DNA from: Lota lota
Taxonomy: Eukaryota; Chordata; Actinopteri; Gadiformes; Lotidae
Length of the DNA: 64,000 nucleotides
Assembly: GCA_026745465.1 (NCBI GenBank)
Contig: JACYXH010000228.1
Location: forward strand, 2,398,501-2,462,500
Direction: 5' to 3'
Shown one piece after another: positions 44,960-56,279 of the stretch (within the stretch, counting starts at the first letter, position 1; each line of letters begins with the position of its first letter). The notes under the pieces were generated by a model, which saw nothing but the letters and a program-made list of their open reading frames with translations, was not told the origin of the DNA and did no database searches. Position numbers and translations under genes: made by a program.

Positions 44960-46645
44960 GTAGTAGATAACTAGTGTTATCTAGCCATCCCATCTGTTAA
45001 CTAGTGTTATCTAGCCATCCTATCTGTTAACTAGTGTTATCTAGCCATCCCATCTGTTAACTAGTGTTATCTAGCCATCCCATCTGTTAACTAGTGTTAT
45101 CTAGCATCCCATCTGTTAACTAGTGTTATCTAGCCATCCCATCTGTTAACTAGTGTCATCTAGCCATCCTATCTGTTAACTAGTGTTATCTAGCATCCCA
45201 TCTGTTAACTAGTGTTATCTAGCATCCCATCTGTTAACTAGTGTTATCTAGCCATCCCATCTGTTAACTAGTGTTATCTAGCATCCCATCTGTTAACTAG
45301 TGTTATCTAGCCATCCTATCTGTTAACTAGTGTTATCTAGCCATCCTATCTGTTAACTAGTGTTATCTAGCCATCCTATCTGTTAACTAGTGTTATCTAG
45401 CCATCCCATCTGTTAACTAGTGTTATCTAGCATCCCATCTGTTAACTAGTGTTCTCTAGCCATCCCATCTGTTAACTAGTGTTATCTAGCCATCCTATCT
45501 GTTAACTAGTGTTATCCAGCCATCCCATCTGTTAACTAGTGTTATCTAGCCATCCCATCTGTTAACTAGTGTTATCTAGCATCCCATCTGTTAACTAGTG
45601 TTATCTAGCCATCCCATCTGTTAACTAGTGTTATCTAGCCATCCTATCTGTTAACTAGTGTTATCTAGCCATCCCATCTGTTAACTAGTGTTATCTAGCA
45701 TCCCATCTGTTAACTAGTGTTATCTAGCATCCCATCTGTTAACTAGTGTTATCTAGCCATCCCATCTGTTAACTAGTGTTATCTAGCATCCCATCTGTTA
45801 ACTAGTGTTATCTAGCCATCCTATCTGTTAACTAGTGTTATCTAGCCATCCCATCTGTTAACTAGTGTTATCTAGCCATCCCATCTGTTAACTAGTGTTA
45901 TCTAGCATCCCATCTGTTAACTAGTGTTATCTAGCCATCCTATCTGTTAACTAGTGTTATCTAGCCATCCTATCTGTTAACTAGTGTTATCTAGCATCCC
46001 ATCTGTTAACTAGTGTTATCTAGCCATCCTATCTGTTAACTAGTGTTATCTAGCCATCCTATCTGTTAACTAGTGTTATCTAGCCATCCTATCTGTTAAC
46101 TAGTGTTATCTAGCATCCTATCTGTTCACTAGTGTTATCTAGCCATCCTATCTGTTAACTAGTGTTATCTAGCCAGCCCATCTGTTAACTAGTGTTATCT
46201 AGCCATCATATGTTAACTAGTGTTATCTAGCCATCCCATCTGTTAACTATTGTTATCTAGCCATCCTATCTGTTACCTAGTGTTATCTAGCCATCCCATC
46301 TGTTAACTAGTGTTATCTAGCATCCCATCTGTTAACTAGTGTTATCTAGCCATCCTATCTGTTAACTAGTGTTATCTAGCCATCCTATCTGTTAACTAGT
46401 GTTATCTAGCATCCTATCTGTTAACTAGTGTTATCTAGCCATCCTATCTGTTAACTAGTGTTATCTAGCCATCCCATCTGTTAACTAGTGTTATCTAGCC
46501 ATCCTATCTGTTAACTAGTGTTATCTAGCCATCCCATCTGTTAACTAGTGTTATCTAGCCATCCCATCTGGTAACTAGTGTTATCTAGCCATCCCATCTG
46601 GTAACTAGTGTTATCTAGCCATCCTATCTGTTACCTAGTGTTAGC
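44960..46645. repeat. 29/30-bp minisatellite, ~56 copies
   Basis: Unit CATCCCATCTGTTAACTAGT + GTTATCTAGC, alternating between 30-bp (GCCATCC) and 29-bp (GCATCC) forms and between CCC and CTA variants. It is one of the largest arrays in the window and abuts the truncated galaxin-like copy directly. Confidence 0.96.
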
Positions 46646-46895
46646 TAGCCTTGTAACCCTCTTCCCCTAAAGACAATAGAGGGTGAAACTGTGTTCCTTA
46701 GATGTAAGGACAACAGCCTTCTGGGGAGGGGGTGAAACTGTGTTTAAGGACTCTGTGAAACTGTGTTCGGGGCTCACTCTGCTAGAGAGGAGACTGGTGA
46801 CATTAAAATGGGTTAAATCTTCCACAACTATTGTGTGCCTTTTTGCATTTAGAAGTCTCATCTGTCCCAGATGTCTCAGAAAGATATTGCCACAA

Positions 46896-46919
46896 CAGTG
46901 TGTGTGTGTGTGTGTGTGA

Positions 46920-46980
<61 letters not shown>

Positions 46981-46993
46981 TGTGGGTGTGTGA

Positions 46994-47062
<69 letters not shown>

Positions 47063-47068
47063 TGTGAA

Positions 47069-47099
<31 letters not shown>

Positions 47100-47125
47100 G
47101 TGGGTGTGTGAATGTGTGTGTGTGA
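46896..47125. repeat. (TG)n microsatellite
   Basis: About 230 bp of TG repeats interrupted by GGGTGTGTGAATG words, themselves partly periodic. Long His-Thr open frames on the minus strand are artefacts. Confidence 0.95.
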
Positions 47126-47129
47126 ACGG

Positions 47130-49260
47130 GTGGTCCTCCTATGCCAGAACAGGAAATGGCACGTGGGACCAGCTGGATGTCCGAATCCCTTCCACCCAGA
47201 CAACAGCAGTTATTGGAAGCATATTTTGGAAAGACATCTAAATATGTTTTTCTCACTGTAGGACCCAAGCAGATGTGCAGATGTCTGGAAACATTTGTCA
47301 GCACATTCCTCCAGTAAGAGGTTGGCTCAATGGGTCTTGCCCTCATTCTGTAGCCAAAACAGAATGCAACATGTCAGTCTGTAGCTTAACAACAAGGAAT
47401 GCACACAAGGACCACCTTTAATTGATTAAAGTAACTCAAAATGGGCATGCAGTGTGGAAATCTGTAGCTCAGTGGTGTGGTGGGCGTTTGGATAAAATGA
47501 GAAATAAAGGGTGGGGGGGGGGTGTGGTGGGATGGAAGCACATTAACCATCAATTAAGCGTGGGTGTCAAGGAAGAGAGAGAGAGAGAGCTGCGAGGAAT
47601 TCAGCAGCTAAACACTGTCTCCATGCCCGCTCCAGGTGCAGGAACTACTGCTGACGATCCACACAACCTGCAAACCGCATCCCAGAACAGCCCCACAATC
47701 GTCAGTCGTCATACCAACTGAATGAGCTAATCATCATCATCCATCATCCTATTCATAGAACGGACAGTATTTTCACAATGTTTCCTTTGTGTGAGAGAAA
47801 CTACGTTTCTACATTGACGTGTCATTCATTCATTCAAACGCATCGTTGTTATCTGAAGATGAGGATCTGCCATCCTGTCAGGGAATAATAACATATCATT
47901 GCCCCATTTTTATTTCCATGGTTTGATGTTGTTAGGAAGGGTTGAATCTTGTAAGAGCAGCTCTCTTATGACTCAACACCTCCCCCATTAGTTGAGTGGA
48001 AGGCATGGGTGGAATGTGTTTTTGGGGGAATTAACGGGAAAGAAAACCATAAAATAGCAATGTTTATTTTAGTATGTCTAAGCTTCAGACGCTATTTTGG
48101 ATGCCAAAATATTTGTTCAATCCGAAACTCCATATGATCTGCGGCCAATCAAGGAAAGGATAGGCTACCCTAATCTATTACTTTGGTGCCATGACCTTCG
48201 TAGTGGTAACCAGTAGTAACCAGTGGTAACCGGTATCACCGTCTCTCTCCCGCCGTTTCCACAGTCACCCAATCAGAGGCTCACTGAGATTCATGTTCAA
48301 TTGAGTTAGAGACAACGAGAATGTAATGCTGGCAAGAGCCACCCCCCCCAAAGTCCCACAGCGAGGGGGCCCATCTGAGTACATGGGATGTTCCTTTTTT
48401 AAAGGAACTAGTGGGCCTACAATGTCGGTTAAGAGAACTCTGCAACGACAACCTTTAAATGCCATTACAGTAGTCTCATTTAGTTGGACAAATGACACAA
48501 TACTGCCACTCGTAAATATTTGGCTGTTGCAGTAAATGAGGCATGGTTCTGGTATAGGCTACCTCGGCCTCATACAAATCAGGATGGGGACAAATGACTG
48601 GTTCCATCCTGTCATGTCATGGAATGATGATGATGCCATGACATCATCATGGAATGATGATGATGTCATGACATCATCATGGAATGATGATGATGAAGTG
48701 GACATCCCATGATCCATGATCATCACATGATGATCCATGCTGGATGATCAGTCCATGATTCCATGACATGACATCCCTCATTCTCTGAAGCCCAGCAGGG
48801 AAGCCGCTGGCGTCTTCCTTCTCGGTGGTCTCTCTCTGCTTGGGGGGCCGGCGACGCCGCTGTCTTCTCATCGGAGAGGCCAGCAGAGCGACACGCCCGT
48901 CGTCTTTGGGACACGAGGTTTGGTGACTTCGTCTGCCGCGTGACGACGAGGCGTGCGGACATGGGGACGGAACGCCGCAGGGCGCCGCGGGACTTCCCAG
49001 GAGCCTCGTGCTCCGTGGGGACAGTGGTCTTTTAGTGGGCCCTTTATTTGTGCACCTCTGTGAGGAGATGCACGTCCTCTTGGACAGTGTACAGCATGTG
49101 ATAAGGTCATTCATTTGATTCAAAGAAGAAGAAAGAAAGGATTTGAGTTGATCCGACTGCTTTCCTGGGAAGAGATGGTGTAGTTGGTTGCTGTGCTGTA
49201 ATTCACGGTGGATTTGAGCTTTCCTGTTTCGGACGTTGGTGGTTTGTTTGTTCAACATCA
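47130..49260. other. No recognised gene; one unassigned ORF
   Basis: The stretch holds no gene I can identify. A minus-strand frame of 194 codons (48677-49261) is GC-rich between 48780 and 49070 and encodes an Arg/Pro/Ser-rich basic peptide (RRQRRRRPPKQRETTEKED). Two other frames are also open there, so it is probably a composition effect. The region 48600-48780 is made of short ATGATG/CATCAT inverted words. Confidence 0.35.
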
Positions 49261-49264
49261 CAAT

Positions 49265-49815
49265 TGTTGCGATCTAACAGGGGCACCCAAGCGCAGACAC
49301 AGACAAAGCAGGTTGGATGAAAACCAGAGGTCTATTGCAGGAAGTGTGAGGGCAGTAGGTGAAAGAACAGCAGGTGGACAGGCAGGGACGGAGGACGGAG
49401 CAGGGCTGAGGTGGAGGACGGGAGAGATGGACGGGCAGGCAGGCGGATGAGCGCGCAGGTGGGAAGGCAGCCAGGCAGGCAGGTGAGTTGACGATCCTGG
49501 AGCGATAAGAACACGGAGTTCAAACACACAAAAAACATGGAACACGAAACGTATGTGGAAAGACGAATTTCAGAAAAGCCGTGACTTGTTATCTACCACT
49601 GTGGTTGAAGCAACGATCTGGCGATGAGTGGGTGAAGAGCCGGGGTTTAAATGCAGAAGGGTTGATGAGCCGGATATGGATGACAGGTGAGCATAATGGA
49701 GCAGGTGAACAGCAGGGGAGCAACCAATGAGCTGCCTCGCCCATTGCACGACACACAAACACCATGAGGGAGAGACAAAGTGAAGGAACGTTGGGTGACG
49801 GCCATGGCCGTAACA
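49265..49815 (-). mobile_element. Solo LTR (551 bp) with 5-bp target duplication
   Basis: Read on the minus strand the element starts TGTTACGGCC and ends ATCGCAACA. It is flanked by an exact 5-bp duplication, ACAAT (49260-49264 and 49816-49820). A TATA-like CATTTAAACCCC lies inside, and the overall length fits a gypsy-class LTR. No internal gag/pol sequence is attached, so recombination between two LTRs has removed the body. The retroelement superfamily is inferred from style and length only. Confidence 0.8.
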
Positions 49816-49820
49816 ACAAT

Positions 49821-51840
49821 GAAGTGTGGAAATTCTCGAACAAGCACTAAACTGCAGTTTAAACATAAGTGGATTTTATTTTTCATATTGTACTTACAAT
49901 ATTATTTGTAATACACACCCAGCTATTGAGACGGAATCGCCTGGGAACGATGTCCCAGTAGGTAAGAATTATGACCGATGACCCCAACTGGTGAGTCAAC
50001 TGGTGAGCCGACTGGTGAACTGACTGGCAGACTTTAAAAGGCGGCTGTTTGTCTGGGCCTTGCTTAAGGCTCTTCCACACAAAGGGCACCACACAGGCAA
50101 TGAGAGGGAAGTTCTGGGAACCACACAGTATCTCTGTGTACATCTACACTATCTCTCAGAAATAAATGAGCCATGTTCTTCATCTAAACGTCCTGCATCT
50201 TTCAGTGAACAAATGTTTTCTCAGGCCTCGCGCAAACCGCTGACATCCACACCTGGTTCATGTCGTGCGTGACGGCCCGACAGCCAGGTTGGGACAGTGG
50301 TTTTGAACCGTACCCGAGGTTCTTACCTGGCCCAGATGCATCTGATAAAGAATTTGTCCCATCCCCCAAACTGTTTCTCGACTGCTTCGGAAGGTAGTGA
50401 CTGAAAAAGGTAACATCCTGTGGTTTTTGAAAACATCGTTTTGACCATGGATCCAGGCTCACGTTGATCAAAGGACTTAAAGCTTCATAAAAGCATGGTT
50501 AGTTAGTAACCAGGCTAACTATAAACATATCAACTATTTTGATATGTTTACTTCCGGTAAACCCGTTTTTAAGGCGTACCAATGGCCTTTTTACCATACC
50601 TGCCAAGGTCACCATTACCTCCACGTAAGAAAGACTGCTCCTTCTTAAAATATAGTCTAATCTGCCCTTGGTAATTTACATAACCATGTGGTGTAGTGGT
50701 ACAGCGTGGGGAACATGACTATGTGGTCGCCGGTTCGAGTCTGACCATGACCAAACATATTGTGAGACACGGAATGAAATCAAACAATATTTATTATGAT
50801 ATACTCATTAAGCCATGCTCGCCATATTGTGGCATGCAAGGAGATGAGATGGGATGGGATGACGACATTCTTATTTGAAGAAAACGTGCGTCTCGACGTC
50901 GCACGTCGCACGTCATTGGCCACTCACGGAGCTCGGCCCTGCTGCCAATTACCCGCGAATCGCAGAACATGGCTGTAAGTCACAGCAGTGACGCGCCTAT
51001 ATCATTAAATCCAAATCGTCAGAACTCGATGTGTAAACTATGTTCACTAAAATGTTGAACCACCTGATAATACGTTTCTGTCAAATATGTCACTGATAAT
51101 ACAAACCGTAGCATATAAATAAGTAATGCGAGAGGAGCTGTAGCAGAGCAGGGAATGAATTTAAGAAGTAAGATGTCATCATCATTTAGTTAAGCAAGTG
51201 TTGAGATAGCCTACATGGACTATACAAGGTTGATTTAGCTTGTGTTGCTAAAGTTCTTTTAGTTTATCATTTAGATGACAATGATGCCTGACTTTCGTCT
51301 TTTATTTTGTTTTACGTTGCAGCGGTCCATAGTATGGTTGCGATTGTTTCCCAGCATGCCCCGCGGCGGAGTCGGGCAATTATTGAATCGATTTAAATGA
51401 TAACTTTTGTATGTAAATTGTTATTATTATAGTTTTTTGTTTACTGTTAATGAAGTTGTTATTTTTAGTTGAATGTTCTGATGATTGTTGGGCAAAACCG
51501 TGATGGATGTTATTAGTAGGTTGCATAAGTATTCTAGCACGTGGTTGCGGCTATTATTGGATACGTTTCGGTAATTGGTACAGTCTGTTGTAATTAGTTT
51601 GCCGCGTAATGGCCCTAAATTTAGGCCTACGCGTTTACTTTCGTTTGTGGTCGAGCAATTGGAGTTAATTAGACCTCTAATCTCATGACTCTGCCGCAGG
51701 GAACTGCACTCTGCTATCCTCTTTATTTGGTAATGGTCTCTTTATGGCTAGGCTAATTGACCGCCGAGTGTGATAGCAAACCACACAATTATATTTCGGC
51801 CATGTTGATTTAGTACTACAACAAATTACATTTAATTCGC
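49821..51840. other. No gene apart from the SINE-like piece
   Basis: Short open frames only, with no recognised proteins. AT-rich with scattered CG-bearing words near 50890-51000. Confidence 0.5.
50683..50750 (+). ncRNA. tRNA-derived SINE-like fragment
   Basis: Carries an A-box-like TGGTGTAGTGG and a B-box GGTTCGAGTCT at tRNA-like spacing, typical of a Pol III promoter in a tRNA-derived SINE. No balanced acceptor stem is present, so it is not an intact tRNA gene. Confidence 0.45.
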
Positions 51841-51859
51841 AGGCTATACACCAATTGGC

Positions 51860-52075
51860 TGCCCATTCGACACCCCTTTCACACCCCTAACCGTCCCGGG
51901 AAGGAGGGATCCCTCTTCTGTGTTCCTTCTCAAGGTTTCTTCCCTCTGGGGAGTTTTTCCTTGCCCTGAAGAGTGCTTAGGATTGGGAGGCCGGGACCTA
52001 TGAAGGATTTCTCTTTCTCCATCCATCCATCCATCCATCCATCCATCCATCCATCCATCCATCCATCCATCCATC
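51860..52075. repeat. Likely teleost dispersed repeat with (ATCC)n tail
   Basis: The words CTCAAGGTTTCTTCCCTCTG and GGGGAGTTTTTCCTTGCCCT belong to a motif widely dispersed in teleost genomes, possibly a SINE core. They are followed by an (ATCC)14 tract at 52018-52075. Confidence 0.45.
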
Positions 52076-52334
52076 TCGCTCTCTATCTGGAACAGTTCCA
52101 GAGTCTGAGGCTCGCATTTTAATAGCAATTAACGGATGGTGTTATATTTTTCATAAGTAAAAAAACTATAAATTGAGGCTGATGTCTGGCTGAAATGTGT
52201 ATTAAGCATAAGAAAATGGTTATACACACCCACAACGCACGTACATCTTTGTATGGGGGTAAGTAAAGACTATTATCTTGGTTATTATGATCGTTATCTG
52301 CCGCTTAAGTGGGCACATGTTGAACTTTTAAGCC

Positions 52335-52510
52335 CATGGGCTTTTAAGCCCATGCAGGCCTTTAAGCCCATGCAGGCCTTTAAGCCCATGCAGGCCTTTA
52401 AGCCCATGCAGGGCTTAAAGGCCTGCATGGGCTTAAAAGCCTGCATGTTTTTAAGCCCATGCAGGCTTAAAGACCTGCATGGGCTTAAAAGCCTGGATGT
52501 TTTTAAGCAG
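52335..52510. repeat. Palindromic minisatellite
   Basis: Four direct copies of TTTAAGCCCATGCAGGCC are followed by copies in reverse complement (GGCTTAAAGGCCTGCATGGGC and similar). The two halves can pair in a stem of more than 25 bp around 52410. Peptides on both strands resemble each other (FKPMQA / LKACMG). Confidence 0.9.
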
Positions 52511-53144
52511 CCCACTTCCTCAGTGCAACATGTGACTAATAGTTGATACAGCTCTGAAGGGTTTATAGCTGCAGAATCCATCTGATCTGCTTCCACATTA
52601 TGATCACTGTTCCCAGGGTTACAACCAATATATTTATATATATATAAACATATATAGGTAGCCAAATGGATCTTGAAACGAATACTAGGATAGCTTAATT
52701 GAGACTTCTTGGAAGTGAGAAAAGTGTAGCATGGATCGTTGCTGCCATCACGCCATTTGCCCACTAGACGGCGCCAGAGTGCTAGCGTCTTTAAATGTAG
52801 ACCTAAGTAATAATATTACAGATATTAAAGGGGTAGTGAACCCAAAATCGTTGTTTTGTTATTTTATATTAGGTAATATGTCTTATATGATCGTCGACAT
52901 AGTAATCTATGCCATTTTATCCCTGTAACTAGATTAATAATAACTCATTTAGAGAAAACAGGAGTAAAATCCTATGTTTTTGCCAGTCTCCGCCTACCAG
53001 TTTGTGAACGTTCCACTCTGCTCCAAACGTAGCATTGTTTTCGTGGCGCCGCGGTGCCTTTTAGTACACTCCTCGACGTCACGACCAAGGGCCACAGGCG
53101 GCGAGGTGTGTGTGGATGTGCGGAGCCGATGTCGATGGCGGCGT

Positions 53145-54390
53145 CCAAGAGAGGGCCACCTCCCCGTCCTGCTCCTCTACCAGGAGGAGAAGGACCGAGA
53201 GGCCACCTCCCCGTCCTGCTCCTCTACCAGGAGGAGAAGGACCGAGAGGCCACCTCCCCGTCCTGCTCCTCTACCAGGAGGAGGAGCAGGAGAGGCCACC
53301 TCCCCGTCCTGCTCCTCTACCAGGAGGAGCAGGAGAGGCCACCTCCCCGTCCTGCTCCTCTACCAGGAGGAGAAGGACCGAGAGGCCACCTCCCCGTCCT
53401 GCTCCTCTACCAGGAGGAGAAGGACCGAGAGGCCACCTCCCCGTCCTGCTCCTCTACCAGGAGGAGCAGGAGAGGCCACCTCCCCATCCTGCTCCTCTAC
53501 CAGGAGGAGAAGGACCGAGAGGCCACCTCCCCGTCCTGCTCCTCTACCAGGAGGAGCAGGAGAGGCCACCTCCCCGTCCTGCTCCTCTACCAGGAGGAGA
53601 AGGAGAGGCCACCTCCCTCTCCTGCTCCTCTACCAGGAGGAGAAGGACCGAGAGGCCACCTCCCCGTCCTGCTCCTCTACCAGGAGGAGAAGGAGAGGCC
53701 ACCTCCCCGTCCTGCTCCTCTACCAGGAGGAGCAGGAGAGGCCACCTCCCCGTCCTGCTCCTCTACCAGGAGGAGAAGGACCGAGAGGCCACCTCCCCGT
53801 CCTGCTCCTCTACCAGGAGGAGAAGGAGAGGCCACCTCCCCGTCCTGCTCCTCTACCAGGAGGAGCAGGAGAGGCCACCTCCCCGTCCTGCTCCTCTACC
53901 AGGAGGAGAAGGACCGAGAGGCCACCTCCCCCTCCTGCTCCTCTACCAGGAGGAGAAGGACCGAGAGGCCATCTCCCCGTCCTGCTCCTCTACCGGGAGG
54001 AGCAGGAGAGGCCACCTCCCCGTCCTGCTCCTCTACCAGGAGGAGAAGGAGAGGCCACCTCCCTCTCCTGCTCCTCTACCAGGAGGAGAAGGACCGAGAG
54101 GCCACCTCCCCGTCCTGCTCCTCTACCAGGAGGAGAAGGAGAGGCCACCTCCCCGTCCTGCTCCTCTACCAGGAGGAGCAGGAGAGGCCACCTCCCCGTC
54201 CTGCTCCTCTACCAGGAGGAGAAGGACCGAGAGGCCACCTCCCCGTCCTGCTCCTCTACCAGGAGGAGCAGGAGAGGCCATCTCCCCGTCCTGCTCCTCT
54301 ACCAGGAGGAGAAGGACCGAGAGGCCACCTCCCCGTCCTGCTCCTCTACCAGGAGGAGGAGCAGTAGAGGCCACCTCCCCGTCCTGCAGG
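53145..54390. repeat. 43/47-bp GC-rich minisatellite open in three forward frames
   Basis: About 28 units share GAGAGGCCACCTCCCCGTCC + TGCTCCTCTACCAGGAGGAG and end in CAG/AAG (43 bp) or AAGGACC (47 bp). Both lengths are out of frame with the codon, but the unit has no stop in any forward frame. Three overlapping forward frames of more than 430 codons therefore cross the whole array from 52974 to 54510. The inner CTGCTCCTC...GAGGAGCAG is an inverted repeat. No conserved protein is seen, so these are not called as genes. Confidence 0.93.
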
Positions 54391-54744
54391 AGTCAGTCTC
54401 TCCTGATCCATCCTGCGGCCCTCGGCCCAAATCCCGACATCAGCGTCTCCAACACATTCATTCATTTGATCTGCCCATTAAATCATAGTTGGATCAATGT
54501 GGTGTTGTGAAGTCTCTCAGAACTTGTCTGTTTTATTTTTACCAGGAAAACCTCGGTGAGATTGACAACAACAGAGTTTCAGACAATCAACAGTTTACTA
54601 ATTCAATAAGAGGATTAGAGGCTGAGCATTGCCTTGCACATACATTGTTCCACACTGATTTCAGTGACAGTTCTTGCGCAAGGAAAAGTCTCACTTTGAA
54701 ATCTTGCGGGAGTTGAATGGCATTGCCCTCTTATACCACAGACC

Positions 54745-54747
<3 letters not shown>

Positions 54748-54830
<83 letters not shown>
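54748..54830. repeat. (CA)n microsatellite
   Basis: Pure CA run of about 80 bp. Confidence 0.97.
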
Positions 54831-55254
54831 ATTCAAATAATGTGTCCGTGCTCAAATAAAGACAATGATAATAATTAAGGCTTTCAAATCTATTTTTATT
54901 TGTTAAACAGAACAAAAACAATTTGAGTTGCATGGCACCACAGTCACAAACAGCAGCAGCTAAACATTCATTTAAAAACGGATCCAGTTGCTTTGTGGTT
55001 TTGGTGACTGCACATTTGAGAGTATGTAACGTTTCTGCTGTCGAAAAGTGTGCAATTCAAGAGCAAGAAATTACACATTTTACACATAAAGTTGTTTCCT
55101 AACAGCGGCATTAGTACTAAGTGACACTACTTTGACAATACATCTTTCAACGTCTCAGGTCACGGGTACAGACTAAACTGAAGAGAAGTCTGCTACCTGT
55201 ACCCTGGTAGACCCAGTAGACCCATCATCTGTCCCATCAGCCACACTGTGTTTG

Positions 55255-55675
55255 CGAGGACACCTCTGTGAAAGGTTTAACCAGGGTTAGTATCAGGGTA
55301 TTCTGTGAAAGGTTTAACCAGGGTTAGCATCAGGGTTTCTGTGAAAGGTTTAACCAGGGTTAGTATCAGGGTATTCTGTGAAAGGTTTAACCAGGGTTAG
55401 TATTAGGGTTTCTGTGAAAGGTTTAACCAGGGTTAGCATCAGGGTTTCTGTGAAAGGTTTAACCAGGGTTAGTATCAGGGTATTCTGTGAAAGGTTTAAC
55501 CAGGGTTAGTATTAGGGTTTCTGTGAAAGGTTTAACCAGGGTTAGCATCAGGGTTTCTGTGAAAGGTTTAACCAGGGTTAGTATCAGGGTATTCTGTGAA
55601 AGGTTTAACCAGGGTTAGTATCAGGGTATTCTGTGAAAGGTTTAACCAGGGTTAGTATCAGGGTTTCTGTGTGGA
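55255..55675. repeat. Minisatellite with GGGTTAG core
   Basis: About twelve copies of AGGTTTAACCAGGGTTAGTA + TCAGGGT(ATT)CTGTGAA, 33-36 bp. Two length classes alternate, suggesting a higher-order unit. The GGGTTAG word again resembles the telomere motif. Confidence 0.93.
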
Positions 55676-56024
55676 ACGTAGGAAGACCACCAGCAGGGTA
55701 CTAGCTTGGCAGTGAGGGCTACAGCCCCCAAACGGCAGAAGTTCTACTCATGGTTCATTCGTTTCTCCCAACCTTTTAGTAATACAAACAAGTCCAACCT
55801 ACCACACAACCTCGGCAGTGTGGTAGTTCGGGAGGGTAGTTTGGTCGACTACTGGGCGTCATCACACCACTCTGTTTGTTTCTTTGTTTGTTGGCAGTGA
55901 GCTACTCTACAGATGGGAACAACGGAAAGACTAGCACACAAGCTAAAGGCATCTTTACTTGATTTAAACTGGGACTGGAAAAGACTTATCAGTATAACCT
56001 AACTAGGCCTGTACACACACACTG

Positions 56025-56140
<116 letters not shown>

Positions 56141-56238
56141 TTACAATTATTTTCTAAAGTGGTAGCTTTGTCTCGTCTGGAGTCAAAATGCAATACAATG
56201 TGATGCAATGTAATGAATATGTTTTATTCATTGCATGC

Positions 56239-56266
56239 GGGGGGGGGGGGGGGGGGGGGGGGGGGG
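56239..56266. repeat. Poly-G tract of 28
   Basis: Twenty-eight consecutive G residues, then CGGGGG. Confidence 0.95.
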
Positions 56267-56279
56267 CGGGGGAACAGGG

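Noticed and set aside
46667..47346. His/Thr-rich frames over the TG repeat at 46.9-47.1 kb
   Set aside because: Microsatellite translation without flanking homology.
48677..49261. 194-codon minus-strand frame as a gene
   Set aside because: Basic low-complexity product, other frames open over the same GC-rich stretch, one end built of ATGATG repeats; no recognisable domain.
50683..50750. Intact tRNA gene
   Set aside because: A and B boxes are present, but no acceptor stem pairs; SINE-like fragment is the better reading.
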